Shown one piece after another: positions 1 through 13,100 of a stretch of DNA of 64,000 bases; within the stretch, counting starts at the first letter, position 1; each line of letters starts with the position of its first letter. The notes under the pieces were generated by a model. The model made no database searches and was not told the DNA's origin. It saw nothing but the letters and a program-made list of their open reading frames with translations. Origin of the DNA: Zonotrichia leucophrys gambelii. Taxonomy: Eukaryota > Chordata > Aves > Passeriformes > Passerellidae. The stretch spans positions 6,099,001 through 6,163,000 of the forward strand of contig NC_088188.1 of NCBI RefSeq assembly GCF_028769735.1. Direction: 5' to 3'. Made by a program: the position numbers and the translations under genes.

Positions 1-557
1 ATTCGTTTTAATATTTGCGAAAAGCCAGTCATAAAATATGCATTTTTCACAAAGATGTGAAAGAAACAAGATCCAGGCCTGATTTCGGGTTGTGTCCATC
101 TGATTGTGACCCAACGTGGCAGAATGGGGTCCCAGATGTGGGAAATAAGTGATGAAATCCCATTGCTCAAGTGCGGCGCTGAGCGAGCCCTGGGGGAACC
201 ATCAGCAGCTGCTCCTGAGCCAAGTGGAGCTCAAGGCTGTGGTGTGAAAATAAAACTTTTAATAAAGATTCCTTCTATTGTCTGTCCAAATGACACATCC
301 CAGACAATCTCATGGTGAGTTTGGGAGTGTACCAGGCACTCTGCACACCAGATGGGCTCTGGGCAGGATGTGGGAGTTTGGCACATTCTTCCCAAAATCA
401 CCAAAAAACCCCTGGAGAGCAGGGTTGAGGCTCACATCGCCTGAGCTGCGTGAAGTGACACATCATCCCTGAGGGTCAGCTCAGCCGGGGAGACTTTTTC
501 GCATTTATTGGAACTGCCTGGTTTCCCCTGCGTCCCAGATCGGAGGGAAAAAACGTG
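1..557. other. Intergenic sequence left of VKORC1L1, no gene seen
   Basis: No conserved coding exon, RNA gene or clear transposon was recognised here. Short open frames exist on both strands, but they match no family I know and have no splice structure. An AATAAA occurs near 259 without any visible gene ending there. Confidence 0.5.
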
Positions 558-812
558 AGGAAAAACCCATTTTCCTTTTGGAAAAGCCCATTTCCCTTTT
601 GGAAAGCCCATTTTCCTTTTGGAAATGCCCATTTTCCTTTTGGAAATGCCCATTTTCCTGCTGGAAAAGCCCATTTTCCTGTTGGAAAAGCCCATTTCCC
701 TTTTGGAAAGCCCATTTTCCTTTTGGAAATGCCCATTTTCCTTTTGGAAATGCCCATTTTCCTTTTGTAAAGCCCGTTTTCCTGCTGGAAATGCCCAGTT
801 TTCTCTCTGGGT
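558..812. repeat. 21-22 bp palindromic minisatellite upstream of VKORC1L1
   Basis: About a dozen head-to-tail copies of a 21-22 base unit containing CCCATTTTCCTTTTGGAAA. Each unit carries a short inverted repeat, TTTCC and GGAAA around a TTTT loop. The array ends where the CpG-rich promoter of VKORC1L1 begins, about 310 bases before its ATG. Open frames across it are only products of the repeat. Confidence 0.9.
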
Positions 813-1125
813 TCCGGGGGGCGGGCGCGGCGCTGTGAGGGGACCCTGCCGGGCTCGCGGCGGCCGCCAGGGGGCGCCGTGCCACGCCCCCCCCACCCCC
901 GCCCAGGCCTGACGTGACGTCGTCGCGAGGCGCCACGTCCGGCGCGAGCGGCGAGGGGGCGTGGCCAGCGCGGGGGGAATGGGGAGGGGGCTGTGGCGCG
1001 CCCGCCCGCCCGACCAATGAGGGGCGCGCGCGCGTGCGCGGCTGGCCAATGAGAATCGCGCGCGTGCGCGGGGCGGGGCCGCGCCGGGCGCGCGTCGCGG
1101 GCTGAGGCGGAGGGACGGGGCCAAG
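813..1125 (+). promoter_or_regulatory. VKORC1L1: CpG-island promoter and 5' UTR of VKORC1L1
   Basis: Very GC- and CpG-rich DNA without a TATA box. Visible elements are a CRE-like TGACGTGACGTCG near 910 and two CCAAT boxes at 1014-1018 and 1046-1050, each followed by GAG or GAA-type sequence. A YY1-like AAGATGGCGGC overlaps the start codon at 1126. This is the usual layout of a housekeeping promoter. The transcription start cannot be fixed from sequence alone. Confidence 0.7.
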
Positions 1126-4100
1126 ATGGCGGCGCCCGTCCTGCTGCGGGTGTCGGTGCCGCGCTGGGAGCGGGTGGCGCGGTCCGCCGTGTGCGCCGCC
1201 GGCATCCTGCTGTCCCTGTACGCCTGCCACCTGGAGCGCGAGAAGGGCCGCGACAGCCACTACCAGGCCCTGTGCGACCTCAGCGAGCGGGTGCGCTGCT
1301 CCGCCGCCATCACCTCCAGGTGAGGCGCGGGTGGGAGCCGCCGCCGCCCCCGCGGGGGGAAGGGGCTGAGGGCTGCGGCAGCGCTGGGGACGGGTCCCGG
1401 AGCGCTGCCTCCGGTGCCTCGGGGCGTGCTGGGGGCCGGGCCGGTGCTCAGAGGGGCTGCGGGCCGGGCGGGGGCACGGAGGGGCCGGGGCAGGCGGGGA
1501 CGGGGCAGCGCTCCCGGTGCGGGGCAGCCCCGGGGCTGGGGGGCCGCTGTGGGAACGGGGATTTTCGGGATCGCTACGGCCGCAGGGTGAGGCACCCGCA
1601 ATTGCTGTGTTGTAATCAGTGGCAATTAGGTGGAGTGGCAGGCGTTTCAGTGGTAAAAGCTGAGCATAGTGCAGTGCTATGTGTGTGAGCAGTGGTAAGG
1701 ACAACACAAACAAGTGCGATTGCGGGGGGCTCGCTTTGTTAGCGTTAATTGCAGTATCTGTGTTGCGTTCTCACTGGGACGAATCCTGGCAGCACAGGAG
1801 ATGCTTTGGTGATCCAGAGGAAGTGCTTCATTCAAGGGAAGCTCGGATGCCTCTGCAGCACAAGCCCAGTCCAAATCCTGACTTATTTTGCAGATGTCCA
1901 GCCAGTTCAGCTGTTGTTTTCTAAAGGCCAAGGGCTCTTATTTCTGTCAGGAGAGTCATTGTATAAATGTCGTTCTTAAGGAAATCTATGTATTAAATCC
2001 TTCCTCTTTATTTTAATGACAATTTTGTTATTATTGTGTTAGTGCCTTCAGTTGAATGAATACTTGAGATTTCCTTTTTCCCCTCTTAGTGTAACCTGTG
2101 CAAAAGCTGTCACAGTTTTTTAGAGGTACTTGCTGTATCATCATAACAAGCCAGTTTGAGGGAGTATTCTCATCCTCTGTCAAGCTGGGAGCTGTGAAAT
2201 TATTGAGGCAAAATATCCAGGGAGCTCTTTTTCCTAAATCCTCTTCTGTGGTGACAGAAGTGAGATTGTGTGACAGAGATCTGTATCTCTGGCCACCTGA
2301 TATTGTGATTGAGAAAAGCCTTTAACTCTGCTTTTCTGTCTGCCTCAGGTCATGTTCAGTTTGTGAAGGTGCTTGTTCCTATCTCTGCTTGGGAAGTGGC
2401 CTGAAATGAGAAGTTTGGCTCTAACTAGGGAGAAAACTTCAATAAACTCACCAGATAAATTCAAATAATAAAAATTAAATTATGATTAGGCTGCTGAGTC
2501 TCATCAGGCATTTAACTTTGCTCACAGATACAAGGGTAAAAAGAGAATAAGAGAAATTCAAGCATTTAGTAATAGATAAAGGGGTAAAAAGAGAAAACAG
2601 AGACTGGAGCCTGTTCTTGTATAGAATTGGTCCCCCAACATCTTTTTGTTGTTGCAGCAAGTGCTCTCTTGTGACAGGGAATGGGATGTCACAGTTTTGA
2701 TGGGTGTTTACTGAACACTTGGCAGAAGGAAATTACCTAAAGATATAATTGGAATTATTTCTAATTATGGAACCGAGCTCAGTAATTACAGCGTTCATTA
2801 GCAATGCTGCAGCTGACACGTTGAGTAAGACCTGGGAATCCTTGGCTGGAGGAATTGTGGATGAGAATGTGAGGAGTTGGGGATGAAATGCTCTCAGATC
2901 TGCCAGCAGTTGCTAGGAGAACCATGCCTGGAGTGAAGCACTGCAAATGCCAGGAGAGCTCGTGATCGTGTGAGCAGGTGGTGAAAGGAGTTTGTGCAAA
3001 AGGAACGTGCAAGTTCTGCTCACTCCAACCATATTTGGAGAAGAATTTGCTTTCCAGGCTGTGCAGGACACAGAGGGGGAGTTCTGCTTTAAAAGTAATG
3101 CAGGAGGGCAAGGCATTAAAGTTGGAAAGAAATTAATCTTATTTTCCACATTCCCACAGCTCCCATCCTCTGTTCTCTGTCAGTGTTCCTTGCTCCCACA
3201 TCACCAAAGTTTCTCAGGAACTTCATTTCTAAAAGGAACTTTTAACCACATCTTAGATTTCACTGGGGTTGTAGAGTTTCAGTTTTGTGTTCCAGCTTTT
3301 TCACAGGTAGTTCAGATTTAACTCTACGTATCTTTTCTCATTGAGCTGTTACACTGTCAGTCCAAAATTAATTGATTCGTTTCAATTGTGTTCCACCTTT
3401 TTCTCAGGTAATTCAGATTTAACTTCCACATTCTCATTGAGCTGTTACACTGACAGAATTTAATGGATTAGCTAATTATTAGAGCTAACTCTGCAGAGTT
3501 AACTGGGTGAGAAACTTCTGTTCCAACTTTGGCATTTAGATGTTTCCTTGGGTTATGTGACTTTTTATCCAAGCTGGAATTGCTGATGGAACTTGGAATG
3601 TTACAATCTTCACATCTTGAGTTTTGACTCCAAGAGTGAACTGAACTTTAAAAAGCACTAAATGCTGTTAGGATTCATTTAAAATGCATAGAATAATTAG
3701 AATAAATTACTTTATTCCTTCCTGAGCTGACTTTTTCTGGTATTTTGGGCGGAGTTTTTTTCACCAGCTGTTGGTATTTCCAAGTCTTGCTTTTAAGCCA
3801 GATCTGGCATTGGCACAAGAGCAAGAGCAGAAATGTAAAGAGTGCCAGCATGCAGAGGGAGGAGCACAGAAAATCTCCTATCACAGCCTGACTCATGCAG
3901 AAGGTTATGTTGGAGAGATCCCTGCCCAGTATCCCTTACCCAAAACATGAATGGTCAGCATATTTCAAATTTTTATCAAGGGGAAAGTTCAGGAAATAGT
4001 TTAAAAATAAAATTTGCTAAGGAGTGGCTGATAATGGCAGGTATTAGGGCAATACCTCCCTAATTGCTGTAGTTATTTTAAATTAATTGCTGTCTGATAG

Positions 4101-7100
4101 TTGAGAATTATTAAGGGTCAAGAATGACTTATTTATAAACTAGATAATAGTTTTCCACTGAAAAATATTTTTGGTCTTGCTGTATTTTCACAGTGGGAAT
4201 TAAAGTAATAAAACCCATTTCAAGTCCTACAGGTCATGCTCCAGCTTGAAATAAAATGTGACCTTTAAGTGGTAATGCAGAGACTCAGAGCCTTTGGCTT
4301 TGCTCTTTTCCATGCCCTGAGAGATTTTGGGATCTGCTAATCCATTTTTCCTTTGTTCCTCGATGAATTGGAGGATAAATGAGAGGTTTTGAATGACTTT
4401 AGCAGCCTGGCATGCATTAATGAATGCTGTGAGAGCCTCAAGACAGCAGCACAGACGAGCAAAGGGCACCTGGGTATCTTTAGCAATATTTGCAGCTGCG
4501 TCACTGAAGGGGTTTGGCAATAGTCAATATTGATCTTTGCCTGATTGCTGAAGGAGTTCTAGAGTGAAAATAGCATTTTGAGAAGCTGCATGTCATTGGT
4601 ATTTCAGGAATTCCCTGTTCTGTTCGTGGGCAGAGTTTTGGATTGGTGTCTTGTGTTTGAGGCACTTGGGAAAGTTGTGGGAAATTCTGATGTGACAGAA
4701 TGGTTTGGGCTGGAAGGGACCTTCAAGGTCATCTTGTCCCAGCCCCTGCCATGGGTGGGGACACTTTCCTCTATAATAAAATTGCACATCCACCTTGTGT
4801 TTCCTGTGGATGCACCAAAATATTCACCTGCAAATGCCTGTTACATGTGGGGTGTGCTGTGGGCAGCTCTGAAAGGGTGCCCTGTGACAGGTGTAGTGTT
4901 ATTTTATAGTTCTGCCACATCCATAAATCACTTTAAACATCGAATTTACACCCTGTGTTCTGTTTGTGCTGCTGTAGAGCTGCTCCTCTGCAGATGGGTG
5001 GGAATTGCAGGTGAAACTGCCCCGTGCTGGTTTCTCAGCAGAGCACACCTTGCAGGGATCAAAGTGACAAAAACAGCCCCAATGTCCAAGGAAATGGGAC
5101 ATGGAGAAAACTCCCTGAGCTGATATTCTGTCCTGAGGCACCTCCTGTAAACTTCTTGTCTGTCAAGTTTGCTTAATTCCATTTAAAGAACATTATCTAG
5201 CAGTTATTCATATTTATAGCAATCAATTCCTGATATCCCAGGAGTTATTTTCCTTGCTGCACCTGCAAGCAAATATCCAGATGTGTTTGAGGTTTTCAGC
5301 TGCAAGTGTTAGTGAGTGCTGTAAGGTGTTAGGATAAGAAAAAGGGATTTTGGATTAGTGGGTTTGCTGTCTGAGGGAAGCTTGGAAAATCTCTGGTTTG
5401 GAGTTGGGCAGGGAGAAATAGGAGAAGCCAAATTCAGTGTAGTGTTATTGTATGGTTCTGCCACATCCATAAATCACTTTAAACACCGAATTTACACCCT
5501 GTGTTCTGTTTGTGCTGCTGTAGAGCTGCTCCTCTGCAGATGGGTGGGAATTGCAGGTGGAACTGCCCCGTGCTGGTTTCTCAGCAGAGCACACCTTGCT
5601 AGAGCTGCCCTGGTGCATCTTTACAGGGATCAAAGGGACAGAAACAACCCCAATGTCGAAGGAAATGGGACATGGAGAAAACTCCCTGAGCTGATGTTTA
5701 AACAGGTTCTGTTGTGGGTCACTCCTATAAACTTCTTGTGTATCAAGTTTGCTTAATTCCAATTAAAGAACATTATCTAGCAGTTATTCATATTTATAGC
5801 AATCAATTCCTGATATCCCAGGAGTTATTTTCCTTGCTGCACCTGCAAGCAAATATCCAGATGTGTTTGAGGTTTTCAGCTGCAAGTGTTAGTGAGTGCT
5901 GTAAGGTGTTAGGATAAGAAAAAGGGATTTTGGTTTCACTGGGTTTGCTGTCTGAGGGAAGCTTGGAAAATCTCTGGTTTGGAGTTGGGCAGGGAGAAAT
6001 AGGAGAAGCCAAATTCAGTGTAGTGTTATTGTATGGTTCTGCCACATCCATAAATCACTTTAAACACCGAATTTACACCCTGTGTTCTGTTTGTGCTGCT
6101 GTAGAGCTGCTCCTCTGCAGATGGGTGGGAATTGCAGGTGGAACTGCCCCGTGCTGGTTTCTCAGCAGAGCACACCTTGCAGGGATCAAAGTGACAAAAA
6201 CAGCCCCAATGTCCAAGGAAATGGGACATGGAGAAAACTCCCCATGCTGATATTCTTTCCTGAGGCAAGTCCTGTAAACTTCTTGTCTATCAAGTTTGCT
6301 TAATTCCAATTAAAGAACATCATCTAGCAGTTATTCATATTTATAGCAATAAATTCCTGATATCCCAGGAGGTTTTTCCTTGCTGCACCTACAAGCAAAT
6401 ATCCAGATATTTTTGAGGTCTTCAGCTGCAAGTGTTAGTGAGTGCTGTAAGGTGTCAGGATAAGAAAAAGGGATTCTGGATTCACTGGGTTTGCTGTCTG
6501 AGGGAAGCTTGGAAAATCTCTGGTTTGGAATTGGGCAGGGAGAAATTGGAGAAGCCAAATTCAGTGTAGTGTTATTGTATGGTTTCTGCCACATCCATAA
6601 ATCACTTTAAACACCGAATTTACACCCTGTGTTCTGTTTGTGCTGCTGTAGAGCTGCTCCTCTGCAGATGGGTGGGAATTGCAGGTGAAACTGCCCCGTG
6701 CTGGTTTCTCAGCAGAGCACACCTTGCTAGAGCTGCCCTGGTGCATCTTTACAGGGATCAAAGTGACAAAAACAGCCCCAATGTCCAAGGAAATGGGACA
6801 TGGAGAAAACTCCCCAAGCTGATATTCTGTCCTGAGGCAACTCCTGTAAACTTCTTGTGTATCAAGTTTGCTTAATTCCAATTAAAGAACATTATCTAGC
6901 AGTTATTCATATTTATAGCAATCAATTCCTGATATCCCAGGAGTTATTTTCCTTGCTGCACCTGCAAGCAAATATCCAGATGTGTTTGAGGTTTTCAGCT
7001 GCAAGTGTTAGTGAGTGCTGTAAGGTGTTAGGATAAGAAAAAGGGATTTTGGATTAGTGGGTTTGCTGTCTGAGGGAAGCTTGGAAAATCTCTGGTTTGG

Positions 7101-10100
7101 AATTGGGCAGGGAGAAATAGGAGAAGCCAAATTCAGTGCAGTGTAGTGTTATTGTATGGTTCTGCCACATCCATAAATCGCTTTAAACACCGAATTTACA
7201 CCCTGTGTTCTGTTTGTGCTGCTGTAGAGCTGCTCCTCTGCAGATGGGTGGGAATTGCAGGTGAAACTGCCCCGTGCTGGTTTCTCAGCAGAGCACACCT
7301 TGCTAGAGCTGCCCTGGTGCATCTTTACAGGGATCAAAGGGACAGAAACAACCCCAATGTCCGAGGAAATGGGGCATGGAGAAAACTCCTTGAGCTGATA
7401 TTCTGTCCTGAGGCAACTCCTGTAAACTTCTTGTGTATCAAGTTTGCTTAATTCCAATTAAAGAACATTATCTAGCAGTTATTCATATTTATAGCAATCA
7501 ATTCCTGATATCCCACGAGTTATTTTCCAGTGCTCACACAAACATGTTAATTTTTGCTTTCCATAAATATATAATTTCCAGCTTGATTGGAATTTCTAAT
7601 AGGGCTAGGAATTATTCTGCTGGGTGCACAGTAAATTTAACAAAGTGCTTATAATTCAAACTTGGGCTTCATTTATGGTAGCTTAATAGAAAAGATTATT
7701 AAGGAAGGAATAGAAGGAATCTGTGCTGTTGGTTTATATCTTGGATAGCCAGAGCTTCTGTAAAGGCTGCTATAAAATAATTATATTTAATAATTATCCA
7801 CTGTCTGCTTAATATTTTGCTGATCTAGACACTGAGAGTTTTTACAGACTCTATCTGAAGCAGAGCTGGAGGATATATAGAAGAAAACCTCATTTGGTTA
7901 TGCTAAATGCTGCTAATAGATTTAAACATGAAATTAAGTGTATCAACATTTTTGAGCACTCCTGGCAAGTTTACCAATGGGAATTTTTAATCTTCTTTTT
8001 TGTGGCTTCTAATTGAAGGCTTTTACTTAATTTATTAAGACTGTTAAGAGTGGCCTTGAAGCCATGAATTAGATTTAATCCAAAATCCTGTGGTGAAGCT
8101 GGAAAGAAGTTGCAACCAAAGTTTCTTAACCTGCTGCAGATCCTTTGACTTTTCTATGAGCTTTTCACTGAGGGCAGGGGGTGAGCTCTGCTCCCCTCTC
8201 AGAACTTTCATTCTGGACCAGGAATTATCTCAGAATTCCAGTGGTGCTTAAGGAAATGTGCACATCACTTATCAGTTTTTGGTTTTGATAAAATTTGATT
8301 TATTGTTTCCTCTAGGTTACAGAGGGGTAAGGGGTGCTTGCTGTTGATAACAAAATAATGCTCATGGGATGAGAAATAATCCTGAAATGAGAGGAAGCAA
8401 CTACTGCTTAAGTAATTACTACTACTACCCAAAACCACCCAAATTTGAATTCTTTCCTTGCAGTTTGAGTACAGAATCTTTGTTCTTGTTTGCCCTTTTG
8501 CACCAAACCCAACAACAGAGAGAATTGTGTTGGCAAAGCTGCTGCACAAATGCAGATTTGGGATCAGAGAAGCCTTTGAATAATCTGGTCCCCTGAGGGA
8601 TTTGGTTGCATTTCCAAGCAGTCCTTGGGGACACTGGAATGAAACCTGGGAATTTTGTCCTTTTTTCAAGGCATGCTGGAGCTGTCACTGAATCCAGTGG
8701 GGTTCTTTCCATGGTAAATGGAAATCCAGGGCTTGGTTCAGTTCTGGGCATAAAAACCAGGGGGTTTCCAGGTGAAATCCAGGGGATGGGGTTCTGCTCA
8801 TCACCAGGGCTGGTGGTTGAGGTCAGAAATGCTCAGAAAACATCTGGGACACCCAGGAAGCCTCAGGGGAGGCTGCCAGGGGTTGGTGCAGGTGAAACCC
8901 CAGTTCAGGAGTTCCAGCTGATCCTTAGGTGTAACCATGACGTGTTATGGAAAATCCTTTCCTTAGGATTTTTACTCCTGAGAAGCTGAGAGGCCTCAGG
9001 AACCAAATGTAAACATTGATTATCTGCTGCTGTGGAATGCAACAGGTGCATCTTGATTGGCTCATGTGGTTGTTTCTAATTAATGGCCAATCACAGTCAG
9101 CTGGCTCGGACTCTCTGGGACACAAACCTTTGTTATCATTCTTTCTTTTTCTATTCTTAGCCAGCCTTGTGATGAAATCCTTTCTTCTATTATTTTAGTA
9201 TAGTTTTAATGTAATATATATCATAAAATAATAAATCAGCCTTGTGAACCATGGAGTCAGATCCTCATCTCCTCCCTCACCCTCAGAGCCCTGTCAGCAC
9301 GGTCACAGTGATGTCTTGATGGTTGAGAGAAGTTCTCAAGGGCCAAGGGTTTGATGGGTTTATAAAAGGCTAACCCCAATGTTAATGGTCCAGTCTTTTA
9401 TTATTAATGAGGGTGTAGGACAGGATCTGAACCTTCCTGATTTAGGGACAACCACTCATTGATAGGTTTAGGGTAGTTTGTAATCAATCCTTAGGGCCTG
9501 GGTGTCCTGCAGGAGCTGCTGTGAGAGATGAGAAACCAAGGTCCCCTGAGCTGAACCAGAGCCCTCATCCTCAGACCCCTGTGAGCACCATCACACTTAA
9601 GGACAGTGGAGGCCAAGGAAGGATCATAATTGGGAATTATCTCTGATAAAATTGTTCAGAACATCTGCAGGCAGCTGTGAGAGCTGGGGTGGCTGCAGAA
9701 ACACCCCAGCATTTCCTACAGGGGGACCCTGCTCCAACTCCTGGCTGAACAAACCCTTTCTGCTTGCTTTGTTTGACTTGGTGGGTTTGGCAGCAATGGA
9801 ATTCTGCTGCTTTTGGAGCCGGTGCTGACAGCTCAGAACTTGTAACTTGTTCAACTGGAAGGGTGTTTGCTTGCCCTCTAAAATGTTTGAGATGCTGGTG
9901 GACTAAATGAGGTTCTTGTGTTCCCTTTTAGCATTTTCTGTGCTAAATTATGTTAAAATGTTTCAAGTGTGTCCTGTTTTGGAACACAGAGGATGTTCAT
10001 AATTGTGCAAAAGAGATTGAAATGATTTTAGTGATGTAAAAGTGTCAGATTTTATTGGAGGTACATCACTTGTGAAGCACAGTGACTTCAATTCTTTTTA

Positions 10101-13100
10101 TCTTCCTGTTAAGAAGTAACAATTGCACACAAATACTGCTTCAAACTTCTGAAAATGCAACATTGCTGAGCTTTGTGAAGGACCTCAAACCAAAAGGGGC
10201 ATTGTGTAGAGGGTGGGTAATAAAATTTCTAAACCTCCTTTTGATAAAAGAGGACAGAAAATCACTGCAATGTTCAATTGTAGATGTTGGGAAAGGAGAT
10301 GAATCATTTAATTTTCAATTTCTTGAATCACTTTTTAACATTTTAAAGAACATTGAGAGTGGTACATGCAGATAGGGAGGGAAACTGAGTTACAAAGATA
10401 TCTTAAAGGTTTGTTCCTTGTAATTAGCTGAGATTGCTTTTGATTTTTAATAGCAGTGAAACTGGGGTGTGGTGAGAGTGGGTTTGGCCCCTGAGTGTGT
10501 CAGAGCTCTGAGTCACCTGGGGTGACAGTGACCTGGATCTGCTGCTCCTCGGGGATGGAGCCACCAGGCAGAGGCAGGACAGGCAGCAGAAATCAGGCTC
10601 TGCTTTCATCCTGCTCTGCAGGCAGCTCTGTACATCCTGCAGCTCATTGTGTTTACATTCTGTACCAAAAAATAATCATGCAAATGATAACACTTCTTCT
10701 AAATTACATTTTTTTTTGTAAAATGCAGGTTACATTAAATACTTCTGACTTTTTTTTTTTTTGCTTATCTTGCTATTAGGACTTTCTTCTTTGCCATATT
10801 TTTTTAGACTTTGAAGTTTTCATCACTCAGGCAATTCACACCTGAGTCTGGTGTGAAAATGAACACTCTCTGCTCAGTTCTCATCCTTCCTCCACTTGCT
10901 GGCAGAAGTTCCTGGTTCATTGTGAGTTTTACAATGTTCATAAAATCAGGAGACAATTTAGACTTTTCAGCAGGGAAATGAGATGGGAATGGGAATATAC
11001 AAAATAAATCTATAAAGTCTAAATACTTTGCTTTTCATTTGATGCAGAACACTTGCTCCCACTCCAACCCTTATAAGGCTGGGAAAAGTGTTGTGTGCTA
11101 AAGCCCAGGCTGCTGAGCTGGCTCCAAGTGTGTGCAGTAAGATGTGAGATTAGACCTGAAATTCAATCCTTGGTGTCCTCAAAGCTGCTACAAGGCCAAC
11201 AAGACACTTCATGAACTCCTGCATGTGGAAAAAGCTTTCCCTGTGCTCTGACCTTGCAGCTCTGCACAGATCAGTGCAGGGCTCTGACTCTGGCCAGGGC
11301 TGGGACTCGTTATCCCTCCTCTGGCAACATTTGATTATTCTGCAGAGCAGCTGCAGGGTCAGGGTCTGTAAAATGCCATTTCTGATATTACAAGTCCTGT
11401 AAAATGCCATTTCTGATATTTCTAAGTTCTGTAAAATGCCTTCTCTGATATTTCAAGTCCCATAAAATGCCATTTCTGACATTTCAAGTCCTGTAAAATG
11501 CCATTTCTGATATTTGAAGCTGCTCTCAGATCTCAGGATGTGAGAGCACTCAGGTAGGGCTGGATTCAGCATCCTGCCCTTGGTTGGAGTTAGGCTGATG
11601 CTGAACCTTTGCCTGCTTCAGGTTGTGCAAGAAAACCTGAATGTGTTCAAATCATTTTAATGTCACCCTGACATGAATTCTCAACAATGAACTGAACTTG
11701 GGCATGGCAGGCTGAAGCATCTATAAATGTAATAAAATAATAAATATAGAAAAATAAATAAACTATTAAATATAAAAAGTAGTAGTTTTATATACTACAC
11801 TATGTAGCATATACTAAACTACATATATATACTATACTATGTAGTTTTAGTAGTATATACTACTAAAGTATATATACTAAACTATTTTATATACTACTAT
11901 GATAATTTCTTAAATGTGTTTGTGTGGCTCTTTAATTCAGCCTTTGGAATTTGGACACCACAAGACAATTGTTACATGTGCTGTGACTATCAGGAAAGCT
12001 AAAAAAATTAACATTTCTCACTTAAAATCCAGATAACATTTGAGCTGTGGAGGGAAATCTCACCATAACTGAGATTTTTTTGTAATTCTTTGTAATTTCC
12101 ACAGCCCCAGAGCTGCCCTGGGGTGAGAGCAGAGAGAGCCAGGCAGTTCTGCTGCTTTTCCTGGCAGCTCTGGGATGCTGAGGCTCTGTCCTCTGGAAAA
12201 GCATTCTGTGCTGCCTTGAAGCTTAATATTGGCACAAAAGTTTCACTTGTAAAAGATTTGAGACCAAACTAACTGAAATTGTTTAATTTTTGACTGTACA
12301 GTAAATCTGCTTTCTAAGAACTGGGACCTGCTGGGTTTCTTGGGGAGAAGAGCACAAGAGTATTAATAGTAAATTCAGACTTAGGCTGCAATTAAAATAA
12401 TGAGATTTGCACAGATGGCTGTGAGACTAGAAAGTCTTAAATTATCCTTATAGTGGTGCCTCTTTCTGTGAGAAAAATGTGATGTGGGGTGAGTGACAGC
12501 AGCACCATTCCTACCTGAGCTGTGTTAGCAGGGCCATTGCCTCTGGGACAGGAAATTCCTAAAACTGCACTTTCCTTGGAGTTCCTGCTGCTGCAGGATG
12601 AGGATTGGCACTTTTTTACCTTGCTAATGTGAAGCAAACCTTTCATTTGTTTGCTTGGCTTGATGCTCCAAAAATCTGCTGGCAGATATCCCAGTGTGCT
12701 CCTGTGAGTTAAATTACCTGGGAGTAACAAAATAACTTCATATTTTCAAGTGACACTAATAAATAGGGTTCTCACTTTGCTTTTTACAAATAATGGCATG
12801 ATCTGCCTTAGGGCATGGAATTAATGGTTTCTGGCACAAACACAATTGCTAATTTAATCTTTGCTCCTCCTTTTGTAGGGCTTGTGCTGCTTTCTGCCTC
12901 AGCACTGAAAGGTGAAAGTCACTTTGTGGGGATTTCAGGAGCTGGTTCAAAGTGTCCCACTGTGCAAGAGCTCCCACAAACGAGGGCTGGGGATCTTGTG
13001 ACGGTGCCATGCTCAGCTCGTGTGCTTGACAGATTTGGGTTCCTCCTGAGGTGCAGATTTATGGCCTGATTCTTCTCCTGCTCTGATGCAGACAAAGGGA

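Noticed and set aside
505..1713. Minus-strand open frame of about 400 residues across the VKORC1L1 promoter
   Set aside because: It runs through the 21 bp minisatellite and CpG island, is low complexity, and is antisense to VKORC1L1 exon 1.
4889..7525. Recurrent 80-130 residue open frames that look like a repeated gene family
   Set aside because: They are identical because the DNA is a tandem satellite; no start context, splice sites or known domain.
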